Assembly (NCBI GenBank): GCA_029263315.1
Contig: JAJCXR010000063.1
Span: 1-64,000 of the forward strand
Source: Acidobacteriota bacterium
GTDB lineage: Bacteria; Acidobacteriota; Thermoanaerobaculia; Multivoradales; J023
Direction of reading: 5' to 3'
DNA length: 64,000 nucleotides
This document shows positions 33,919 to 41,491 of the stretch, piece after piece. Both the position numbers and the translations under genes were made by a program. The stretch's first letter is position 1, and each line of letters opens with the position of its first letter. Under the pieces are notes generated by a model. It was not told where the DNA came from, did no database searches, and saw nothing but the letters and a program-made list of their open reading frames with translations.

Positions 33919-35616
33919 ATGAGCGGCACTCCACTGAGCCGTCTGGTCGGCCTCGAGACCGAGTACGCCATGCGCTTCTCGACCTCCGGGAAGCATCCGG
34001 GCAACGACCTGATCTTCAGCGCCCTCAAGGACGCCATCGCCTCACGGGTGGCGACGCGCCCCGGCTCCTCCGCCGCCGGCAGAAATCAGTTCTTCACCGA
34101 CAACGGTGGCGCTTTCTATTATGAGTTCCTGCCCCAATGCATGCGGGGTGGCCTGATCGAAGGAGCCACCCCGGAATGCCGCGGGCCAAGCCAGGCGCTG
34201 CTCTATCAGCGGGCGCAAGAGGCCATTCTGCGCCAGGCCTTGCCGGTTGCTCAGCTCCAGCTCACCATGGCCGGATTCCCGGGCGAGCTGGGCCTGCTCA
34301 AGAACTGCCGCGACGCTGAAGACCACATCTACGGCTCGCAAGAGAACTACGAAGTCGACGTCGCCTCCGGGGTCGGGCTCTGGTGCCTGCGGCTCGGCCT
34401 AGTGCTTCTGCTGCCGGTTCTTGTGCTGCAGGTCGTCCTGGTGTTCAGCTTCCTGCTGCTGGTGCTCGTCGGCACCCTGGTCTGGCTGTTCGTTGCGGCG
34501 CTGGTGCCCATCTGGCGTCGCCACTTCCGCTGGTTTGTCGACAGCGAGCCGCGCAAGGTCGAGGAAGCCCTCGGCCGTTTTGTGCTCCACCTCAGCCTCT
34601 TCGCCATGTGGCCCATCGCCCAACCGCTGTGCCTGCTGCTGCGGCTCCTGGGGTTTCGCCGCCTGCGTCGCCAGTTGTTGCCATTTCTGGTGACTCGCGC
34701 CGTGTTCAGCGGTGCCGGCTCGGTGGCGGGGGATCGACGTTTCCATATCGCCGAGAAGGCCACCGCCATCGATCGCACCATCCGCGCCTCCGCCCGGCCG
34801 GTGGACCGCTCGATCTTCGACATCGGCAACCTGCTCAAGAGCTTCTGCGCACCGTTCAATCTACAGCTCGCCCCCATCGCCACCATGTTTCGTCGCCGTC
34901 AACGGCTGCAACTGGGCTTTGGCGACTCCAATCGCTGTCAGACGGCGGAGCTGCTCAAAGTCGGTACCACCACCTTGGTCATCGACATGATCGAGGCCGG
35001 CTTCCTGGAACCACCGCCGCGTTTGCAGCAGCCCATCGAGGCGCTGCATCGGGTGGCCGAAGACAGCACCCTGAGCCAGACCCTGGCCAGTGACCGGGGC
35101 CCCATGACCGCCCTCGAGGTGCAGCGTTTCTACCTGGAGCAAGCCCAGGCCTACCTGAAGCAATGCAAGACCGCTTCCCTGGAGGCGCGGCAAGTGGTCC
35201 AGCTGTGGCAGGAAATCCTGACCCATCTGGAGGCCCAGGATTTTGCTCCCCTGGTGGGTAAAATCGATTGGGTCAGCAAGCGCTACCTGCTCGAAGAATG
35301 TGCCCACGACGAGGACGACGACGTACTCAAGACCATCGACTTGCGCTACCACGAGCTGGAGAGCGGTTACTTCGATCATTTGCAGCAGGCCCTACCGGCC
35401 AACGATGTCGTGCAGCCCGAGTCGGTGCTCCGGGCCATGCGGTTCCCCCCTGAAGATACACCGGCCTATTTCCGGGGTCGCTTGATTCGGGACCAAAAGA
35501 ACAGCCCTCTACCGTTGGTCATCTCCTGGGAGTCCGCTCGCATCGGTCACCGGTTGAAGAGCAAGGTCATCCCTTTCAGGCGCCCGGACACCAGCGGAGG
35601 CAAACCCGAAGGCTGA
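33919..35616 (+). CDS. PafA/Dop-family ligase homologue with a membrane insertion
   Basis: 565 residues. Motifs in order: GLETEYAM (11-18), DNGGAFYYE (61-69), GATPEC (82-87), GSQENYEV (139-146), PFLVTRAVFSGAGSV (255-269), GDSNRCQTAELLKVG (335-349), WVSKRYLLE (451-459), DLRYHEL (474-480). These match the Pup ligase/depupylase fold. Between QENY and PFLVTR, where classical PafA has ~25 residues, there are ~110, mostly hydrophobic, with probable transmembrane segments at ~154-175, 177-198 and 222-245. The usual catalytic Asp in the YxD block seems to be Glu69. Predicted membrane-bound and ATP-dependent. Confidence 0.85.
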   Translation: MSGTPLSRLVGLETEYAMRFSTSGKHPGNDLIFSALKDAIASRVATRPGSSAAGRNQFFTDNGGAFYYEFLPQCMRGGLIEGATPECRGPSQALLYQRAQEAILRQALPVAQLQLTMAGFPGELGLLKNCRDAEDHIYGSQENYEVDVASGVGLWCLRLGLVLLLPVLVLQVVLVFSFLLLVLVGTLVWLFVAALVPIWRRHFRWFVDSEPRKVEEALGRFVLHLSLFAMWPIAQPLCLLLRLLGFRRLRRQLLPFLVTRAVFSGAGSVAGDRRFHIAEKATAIDRTIRASARPVDRSIFDIGNLLKSFCAPFNLQLAPIATMFRRRQRLQLGFGDSNRCQTAELLKVGTTTLVIDMIEAGFLEPPPRLQQPIEALHRVAEDSTLSQTLASDRGPMTALEVQRFYLEQAQAYLKQCKTASLEARQVVQLWQEILTHLEAQDFAPLVGKIDWVSKRYLLEECAHDEDDDVLKTIDLRYHELESGYFDHLQQALPANDVVQPESVLRAMRFPPEDTPAYFRGRLIRDQKNSPLPLVISWESARIGHRLKSKVIPFRRPDTSGGKPEG

Positions 35617-35827
35617 ACCGGGACATCGATTGAGCGATTCGGCCGACCGCTCACCTCGAGCTGGCGAGCGGCCCATGCAAAAATTTCGAGCACAGCCTTT
35701 TGGGGGCTGTCCTGGCTCCAACGGATCATCGAGTTCCAGGCCAGCAGCCGGTAGAATGAAGGCGCTGCCCTACTCACCGACACCTGAGTTTTTTTAGGGA
35801 CCGTTTGCCGATGTCAAAAGGAACACC

Positions 35828-37591
35828 ATGTACTTGACGCCTGACTTGCTCGGAAAAATTCTTCACCGCCAGCAAGTCCTGACCGCCGAGCAGGTCAAGC
35901 TCATCCAGCAAGAGGCCCGCAGCATGCCGCGGCATTTGCGCTCCGCCAAAGCCTATGAGCAGCGGTCGGTGGCCTATGAGCTGATCGAAAGCTTGGGCTT
36001 GCGCATGGAGGCCAACGGTGGCTCGTTGGTGGAGGAGCAGACCATCGCCAACTCCATCGCCTCCGATGCCGGGTTGCCGCGCATCCGCATCGATCCTCTG
36101 CAGCTGGACGCCGATCTGATCGAGAACAAGATCTCCCGTCCCTTTGCCCGGCGTCACCGCATGATCCCCATCGAGGTCATCGACGGCAAATTGAAGGTGG
36201 CCTGCGCCAATCCCTTCAACATCGACGGCATCGACTCTTACAAGCGAATCGCCGGGCAAGAGCTCGAGGTCGTGGTGGCCTCGGAGCCGGAGATTCTGCG
36301 GGCCCTGACCGAGTTCTATGGCCTGCGCCGCTCGGTGATGAAGGCGGAAAAGGATCTCACCTCCGGCGTCGACCTGGGCAACCTGGAGCAACTGGTACGG
36401 CTCAAGAACGAGTCGGAGATCGAGTCCAGCGACCAGCACATCGTCAACGCCGTCGAATACATGCTGCAACACGCCTACGATTCGCGGGCCAGTGACATCC
36501 ACATCGAGCCCAAACGGGACGCCAGCCTGGTGCGCTTCCGCATCGACGGTGTGCTGCACGATATCCAGAGCATTCCGATGGTTGTCCACCGGGCCATCAT
36601 CAGCCGCATCAAGACCATGTCGCGGCTCGACATCGCCGAGCGGCGACGTCCCCAGGATGGCCGTATCAAGACGGTGCGCAAGGATCGAGAGATCGAGCTG
36701 CGCGTCTCGACGCTACCAGTGGCCTTTGGCGAAAAGGTGGTGATGCGCATCTTCGATCCGGGCGTCCTGTTGCAGGATTTGACCGGCCTCGGCTTCTATC
36801 CGGAAGAGCTGAAACTTTTCGACGATTTCATCCACCGTCCCCACGGCATCATCCTGGTGACCGGCCCCACCGGCTCCGGTAAGACGACGACCCTCTATTC
36901 GGCCCTCAAGTCGATCACCCAGAGCGAGGTCAATGTCACCACCATCGAAGATCCCATCGAGATGGTGCACGAGCCGTTCAATCAGACGGCCATCGATCCT
37001 AAAGTCGGCATCAGCTTCGCCGTCGCCCTACGCCACATCCTGCGGCAAGATCCCGACATCATCATGGTCGGCGAAATTCGTGACCAAGAGACGGCCCAAT
37101 ATGCCATCCAAGCGGCCCTCACCGGCCACCTGGTATTCTCGACGCTCCATACCAACGACGCCCCCACCGCCATTTCGCGCCTCGACGACCTGGGCATCGA
37201 ACGCTTCCTCATCGCTTCGACGCTCATAGGAACCATGGCCCAACGGCTGGTCAGGCGAATTTGCCCCCATTGCACCCAAGAGCGATTCCTCGAGCCCGAG
37301 GAGGTCGAGGCCCTGCGGCTTTCCGTCCCACCGGGCAAGCGCATCAAAGTGCAGGAGGGGGAGGGTTGCTTTGAGTGTCGCCAAACCGGTTATCTGGGAC
37401 GCGCCGGCATTTTCGAGGTCTTGGCCATCGACGAAAAAATCAAGGAAATGATCATCGAAGGCGCCGACGCACCGCTGCTCAAACGGGAGGCCGGACGCGG
37501 CGGCATGAAGACCCTGCGTCAATCGGCCCTGCGCAAACTAGCCGATGGTGTGACAACCTATAGCGAGGTCATCCGCGTCACCGCATTCTAG
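35828..37591 (+). CDS. GspE/PilB-family secretion ATPase
   Basis: 587 residues. N-terminal MshEN-like region (~1-150, with VAYELIESLGLRMEANGG), then the core: Walker A GPTGSGKTTTLYSAL, Asp box TIEDPIE, Walker B PDIIMVGEIRDQETAQYA, and the tetracysteine zinc site CPHC ... CFEC near 480-520. This is the hexameric engine of type IV pilus assembly or type II secretion. No pilin or PilC/PilM-type gene lies next to it, so it stands alone here. GGAAC precedes the ATG. Confidence 0.93.
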   Translation: MYLTPDLLGKILHRQQVLTAEQVKLIQQEARSMPRHLRSAKAYEQRSVAYELIESLGLRMEANGGSLVEEQTIANSIASDAGLPRIRIDPLQLDADLIENKISRPFARRHRMIPIEVIDGKLKVACANPFNIDGIDSYKRIAGQELEVVVASEPEILRALTEFYGLRRSVMKAEKDLTSGVDLGNLEQLVRLKNESEIESSDQHIVNAVEYMLQHAYDSRASDIHIEPKRDASLVRFRIDGVLHDIQSIPMVVHRAIISRIKTMSRLDIAERRRPQDGRIKTVRKDREIELRVSTLPVAFGEKVVMRIFDPGVLLQDLTGLGFYPEELKLFDDFIHRPHGIILVTGPTGSGKTTTLYSALKSITQSEVNVTTIEDPIEMVHEPFNQTAIDPKVGISFAVALRHILRQDPDIIMVGEIRDQETAQYAIQAALTGHLVFSTLHTNDAPTAISRLDDLGIERFLIASTLIGTMAQRLVRRICPHCTQERFLEPEEVEALRLSVPPGKRIKVQEGEGCFECRQTGYLGRAGIFEVLAIDEKIKEMIIEGADAPLLKREAGRGGMKTLRQSALRKLADGVTTYSEVIRVTAF

Positions 37592-37697
37592 ACCTCGATC
37601 ATCGGGAAAGACGCCACACGCCTTGGGGAGCACCAGCTTAGGCTCCCGCATCCCCAGCACGGAGCCATCGCTCGGCCAGCAGCCTGCAGATACACCC

Positions 37698-39050
37698 ATG
37701 AGCGCCTACCTACCCCATGCGGCCCGCATCCGTACTCTGCTGTCCTTCTCCGACTCCCTCGGATTGGCCCTGGCGGTATGGCTGGCCTTCACCATCCGGT
37801 TTGTGCCCAGGGTACGGCAGCTCAAATGGGAACAGCTACTGACCCACCCGTGGATCCTCTTCTGGGCCCTGCTCGCCGCCTTGGTCTTGGCGGCGGCGGC
37901 GGAGCTCTACGAGCCCGAGGTGCTGCATCGACGGGTGGAAGTTGCGGTCCGCGTCGTCGCCATGGTGGCGGCCTGGACAATGACCATCATCTTGGCCACC
38001 TACCTACAACCGGCCTGGGACTATGGCCGCGGCCTGATGCTCATCACCAGCGCAGTGTGGGGCGGTTGGGCCATCTTGACCCGCTGGGCCTTCACCTCCT
38101 GGCTGCGCCAACGGTCCTCACGGTTCCCCGCCTTGGTGGTGGGCGAGGTCGATTCGGTGCGGCAATTCTGCTCCGAGCTGGCGGCCCGGGATTCCGCCCC
38201 TTGGCGACCGGAGGATGGCTCGGCCATTGCCAATGACCGCATCGCTGCTGAGATCGAGCGCCGAGGGGCGGCCATCGTCGTCTTCGCCAGCGGCGACGAA
38301 AGCACCTTGCAGATGGGCAGCGACCTGGCCCGGCTTCACTTTTCGGGGGTTCCCGTGGTCGCCGCCTCCGAAGTCTGGGCTTGGCTGGAAGAGCGCCTGC
38401 CCCTGGAAGCCTTGACACCCAACTTCTTTCTCCATCAGCCGGGTTTCGGGGCCGTCCATTGGACCTTCTTCAACCGCCTGACCCGCATCGCCGACATCGT
38501 CTTGGCCTGTTTGCTGTTGGTGGTCACGGCCCCCATCTTCTTGCTGGGCGCCCTGATGGTGCTGGTGACGGCCGGCGGTCCCGTCCTCTACCGACAATTG
38601 AGGGTGGGGCAATTCGGCCGTCATTTCACCATGCTCAAGCTGCGGACCATGCGCCGCGACGCCGAGACCGACGGCCCGGCTTTCTCCACCGTCAACGACC
38701 CCCGAACCCTGCCGGTGGGTCGCATCCTGCGCCGCCTCCGCATCGATGAGTTGCCGCAGCTCCTGAATGTGCTCAAGGGCGAAATGTCGATGGTCGGTCC
38801 GCGGCCGGAGCGACCGGAGTTTGTCGCCGACTTGACTCTCGAGATTCCCTACTATGCCTTTCGCACCGCCGTGCCGCCGGGGCTCACCGGCTGGGCCCAG
38901 GTCAATGTTCCCTACGCCAGCGAGCTGGCGGATCATCGACGCAAGCTGGAGTACGATCTCTACTTCATTCGGGAACGTTCAACCCGCCTCTACCTGCTGA
39001 CTCTGTTGCGTACCGTCAGCGCCGCCCTGGTGGGGGTCCGAAGGATTTAG
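37698..39050 (+). CDS. exopolysaccharide polyprenyl glycosylphosphotransferase (WbaP-type)
   Basis: 450 residues. Several N-terminal transmembrane helices (SLGLALAVWLAFTIRFV, WILFWALLAALVLAAAAELY and others), a CoA-binding-like central region (residues ~160-260), one more helix (IADIVLACLLLVVTAPIFLLG) and a Bac_transf domain: GGPVLYRQLRVGQFGRHF, MLKLRTM, RIDELPQLLNVLKGEMSMVGPRPERPEF, PPGLTGWAQV. It should start a lipid-linked glycan on undecaprenyl phosphate, a second one beside 9969-10667. Its end overlaps the convergent glycosyltransferase by 72 bp. Confidence 0.92.
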   Translation: MSAYLPHAARIRTLLSFSDSLGLALAVWLAFTIRFVPRVRQLKWEQLLTHPWILFWALLAALVLAAAAELYEPEVLHRRVEVAVRVVAMVAAWTMTIILATYLQPAWDYGRGLMLITSAVWGGWAILTRWAFTSWLRQRSSRFPALVVGEVDSVRQFCSELAARDSAPWRPEDGSAIANDRIAAEIERRGAAIVVFASGDESTLQMGSDLARLHFSGVPVVAASEVWAWLEERLPLEALTPNFFLHQPGFGAVHWTFFNRLTRIADIVLACLLLVVTAPIFLLGALMVLVTAGGPVLYRQLRVGQFGRHFTMLKLRTMRRDAETDGPAFSTVNDPRTLPVGRILRRLRIDELPQLLNVLKGEMSMVGPRPERPEFVADLTLEIPYYAFRTAVPPGLTGWAQVNVPYASELADHRRKLEYDLYFIRERSTRLYLLTLLRTVSAALVGVRRI

Positions 39051-40226
39051 CGCCTGGTCTCGGCCCTGCATGACGGTCCACAGGAGATGCTCGAAGAGAC
39101 TGCCGACCTTGACCAAGTCGTGGCGACTCAACAGCCAGCGCTCCGCCACCACCGTGGTGCGGAAGGCCAGCTCGGGCTCCTGCAGCAGCCGGACCACCGC
39201 CCGGGCAAAGTTTTCCCCGGTGTTGGCGGCCAGGATGGCGTCCGGCGGAAGATCATCCAGGCCGGAGCGCCCCCCCACCGTCGTGACCACCGGCACGCCG
39301 TCGGCCATCGCCTCCAATATCTTGATCGGAGTGCCGGAGCCGGCCTTCAAGGGAGCCACCGCCACCGCAGCCTGGCGCCGAAGGCTCGCCAAGTCACTGG
39401 GGTTGGCGAATAGCTTGATGTCCCGACCATTGGCCAATCGACGGATGGAGCGATGGGGGCGAGCCCCGGCCAGCCACCACTCCGCCTCCGGCACCGCCTC
39501 ACGCACGCGCGGCCAGACCCGACGGGCAAACCAACGCACCCCGTCGACGGTCGGGAAATATCCGAGATTGCCGGTCAGCACGACGATCGGCCGACGGGCT
39601 GTGGCCATGGGATCCCGGCGCTCCGTCTCGAGGCCGAAGGGAACCACCCGCACTCGGCCAGCCAGGGTCTCGTCGGACCCCACCAGGACCCGGCGATCAC
39701 GCTCCGAGACCACGGTTGCCAAGTCCACCTGCCGCAGCAGGCGACGATCCCAACGGCCGATGCGCTGCGCCTCCCAACGCCAGAAGCGCCCCAACAGGCG
39801 GTCCCGCTGCCCCCGTTGTGCCATGTTGAGGGCCAGGGCATCCACCAGGTCCAAGACCACGGGCACGTCACCCAGGGCATCGAGGGTGTCGCCGAGCCGC
39901 GACAACACCACCACCGCCACGTCCGGCTGAAAGGAGCGGCGCTCTTCCGCCACCACCTTCTCGAAATGGCGTTGATGGTGTAGAGCCACCTGCAATGGAC
40001 GACCGGCTATCGATAGGGCTCCGCGCAGCAAATGCCATCGACGCACCGGCACCGATCGCAGGCTGATACCGGCAGGTGGCGGCTGGCTCTCGAAGCTCGG
40101 CCACCGCTGGCAGACGATGCGCACCTCATGGCGAACCGCCAGTTGCTGCGCCAAACCCGCGGTACGCACCTGATCGCCACGGCGTCCAGGCCACGGGGGG
40201 CGTGCGGTGACAAATAGAATTCGCAC
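38979..40226 (-). CDS. family 4-type glycosyltransferase
   Basis: 415 residues, GTG start. N-terminus MRILFVTARPPWPGRRGDQVRTAGLAQQL is the donor of a GT-B fold with ligand loop, VLTGNLGYFPTVDGVRWF starts the second Rossmann domain, and GSGTPIKILEAMADGVPVVTT carries the nucleotide-binding Glu. Sequence after ~400 (Gln-rich, GADGTQQSQQVEAG) is disordered and overlaps the 3' end of the WbaP-type gene. Donor unknown. Confidence 0.88.
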   Translation of the reverse strand: MRILFVTARPPWPGRRGDQVRTAGLAQQLAVRHEVRIVCQRWPSFESQPPPAGISLRSVPVRRWHLLRGALSIAGRPLQVALHHQRHFEKVVAEERRSFQPDVAVVVLSRLGDTLDALGDVPVVLDLVDALALNMAQRGQRDRLLGRFWRWEAQRIGRWDRRLLRQVDLATVVSERDRRVLVGSDETLAGRVRVVPFGLETERRDPMATARRPIVVLTGNLGYFPTVDGVRWFARRVWPRVREAVPEAEWWLAGARPHRSIRRLANGRDIKLFANPSDLASLRRQAAVAVAPLKAGSGTPIKILEAMADGVPVVTTVGGRSGLDDLPPDAILAANTGENFARAVVRLLQEPELAFRTTVVAERWLLSRHDLVKVGSLFEHLLWTVMQGRDQALNPSDPHQGGADGTQQSQQVEAG

Positions 40227-40330
40227 TTGGAAGTCTCATTCATATTCGACCCACGGAGGCCCACGGGTCGACAGAGAGTCAATTCTCTGGCCAGGATAAA
40301 AAAGGAACCCGGCAAGACATCTATAAATAG

Positions 40331-40360
40331 AAAAGCCACCCAGCATGGCTGGATGGCTTT
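40331..40360 (-). terminator. intrinsic terminator for the small secreted protein gene
   Basis: On the minus strand, a 13-bp stem with one G-U pair (AAAGCCATCCAGC/GCTGGGTGGCTTT, 3-base loop) is followed by TTTTCTATTTAT. It ends about 93 bp past the stop of the gene at 40453. Confidence 0.8.
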
Positions 40361-40452
40361 CGCAGCTCCTGAGGAGCTCATCTAAACGGTTCTGGACAAG
40401 AGGCTCTCAGACCGGAACCGAGTGAGCGGGAGCCGGGCTCCCCTAGCAGGTC

Positions 40453-41169
40453 TCACTCACCGGCGAGAGTACGGAACGACTCGAACTCATCGAAGTAGAG
40501 AGTCATCGTCTCGCCAGCGCCGAAGTTGTTGGTCTGCGGCGTACCAATGCGGATGCGGTCGACGGCGATCAAGCCATTGCTGACGGCGCGCTCTTGGTAG
40601 GCGGGATCACCGGACGGCGGGCAGGAAGCGGCGTCATCGACGACGGCGACGCGACCCATGCCATTGTTACCATTGGCAGTTTCCATCTCGGCGCAGATGC
40701 GGACCGGGTCATTGTCGGCCACCGGGATGCGGAGACCTACGGAACGCTGACCGCAGAGGTTACCGTTGATGAAGACCAGGACGCTGCCGTTGACACCACT
40801 AGGACCGGTCCGGTAGTAGAAACCGCGCATGGCCGACACGAAGGCGGCGCCGGGGCAGTCACCGGTGTTCGGATTGGGGTTTGCGGTGATGACATTGAAA
40901 ATGGTCTGCCGAACCTGGGACGACGTGGAGGTCGCGGCCGGGTTGAAGAGGAAATTGAAGCGGTAGATGCTCTCATCATCCGGGGTCAGGTCTTCCACGT
41001 AGGCAACGCTGCTGTTGTCGTGGGTCACTTGGAGACCGCAGTTGCTACCACCGCAGGCCGTTCCACTACCACCCATGGCGGCAGTGTTGTTGACGGCCAA
41101 GGTATCGGCAAATGCCGCACCGGTCACCGCCAGCAGAATCGCAGTCAAAACAAAAATCTTGCCTCTCAT
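40453..41169 (-). CDS. small secreted protein of unknown function
   Basis: 238 residues. Signal peptide MRGKIFVLTAILLAVTGAAFA. The mature part is beta-rich, has six or more Cys (CGGSNCG, CPG, NLCGQ, RICAE, SCPPSG) and looks like a lectin/concanavalin-type sandwich, though I cannot name a family. AAGGAG precedes the ATG. The acidic ending FDEFESFRTLAGE is the family-like signature of a beta-jellyroll edge. Confidence 0.75.
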   Translation of the reverse strand: MRGKIFVLTAILLAVTGAAFADTLAVNNTAAMGGSGTACGGSNCGLQVTHDNSSVAYVEDLTPDDESIYRFNFLFNPAATSTSSQVRQTIFNVITANPNPNTGDCPGAAFVSAMRGFYYRTGPSGVNGSVLVFINGNLCGQRSVGLRIPVADNDPVRICAEMETANGNNGMGRVAVVDDAASCPPSGDPAYQERAVSNGLIAVDRIRIGTPQTNNFGAGETMTLYFDEFESFRTLAGE

Positions 41170-41491
41170 CGTCAGCTCCTTCAGTTACGTCTTGTTGATG
41201 AGCACCCTTGTACGAAAAATAGCAGGAATCGAGAGCTTTCGCCAGCCCTGGAGAAACCCTTAGATGGACTCGAAACTCCCGCTCTAGCTACCACTTCCCT
41301 ACAGTCGTTGTCCTTCTGTAGCCCGACAGATGGAGTTGCTCTCCGTCATTGATGCTTTGGAGGTTAGCAAAATGCCGTCATAGCGTCAACAGGTCTCAAC
41401 GGCCCGATGGGCCTTTTCTCGACCCCGATGATCAGCCCCGATGATCGGCGCCGTGCATCGCTTCCCCGCCCTTGGCGACCGCCGCCCCGGA
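41170..41491. other. upstream region of the secreted protein gene
   Basis: A promoter on the minus strand (41361-41389) is the main element. Near 41408-41425 there is a short GGCCC/GGGCC hairpin with TTTTC on the + side. No open reading frame with protein-like features is visible, and the sulfatase stop lies at the right edge. Confidence 0.5.
41361..41389 (-). promoter_or_regulatory. sigma70-like promoter for the secreted protein gene
   Basis: TTGACG (41384-41389), 17-bp spacer, TAACCT (41361-41366). It would give a ~190-base leader. Confidence 0.5.

Noticed and set aside
35617..35827. Search for proteasome or depupylase genes next to the Pup-like pair
   Set aside because: The following gene is a GspE/PilB ATPase and the gap holds no coding frame with proteasome features; the rest of the system, if present, is elsewhere.
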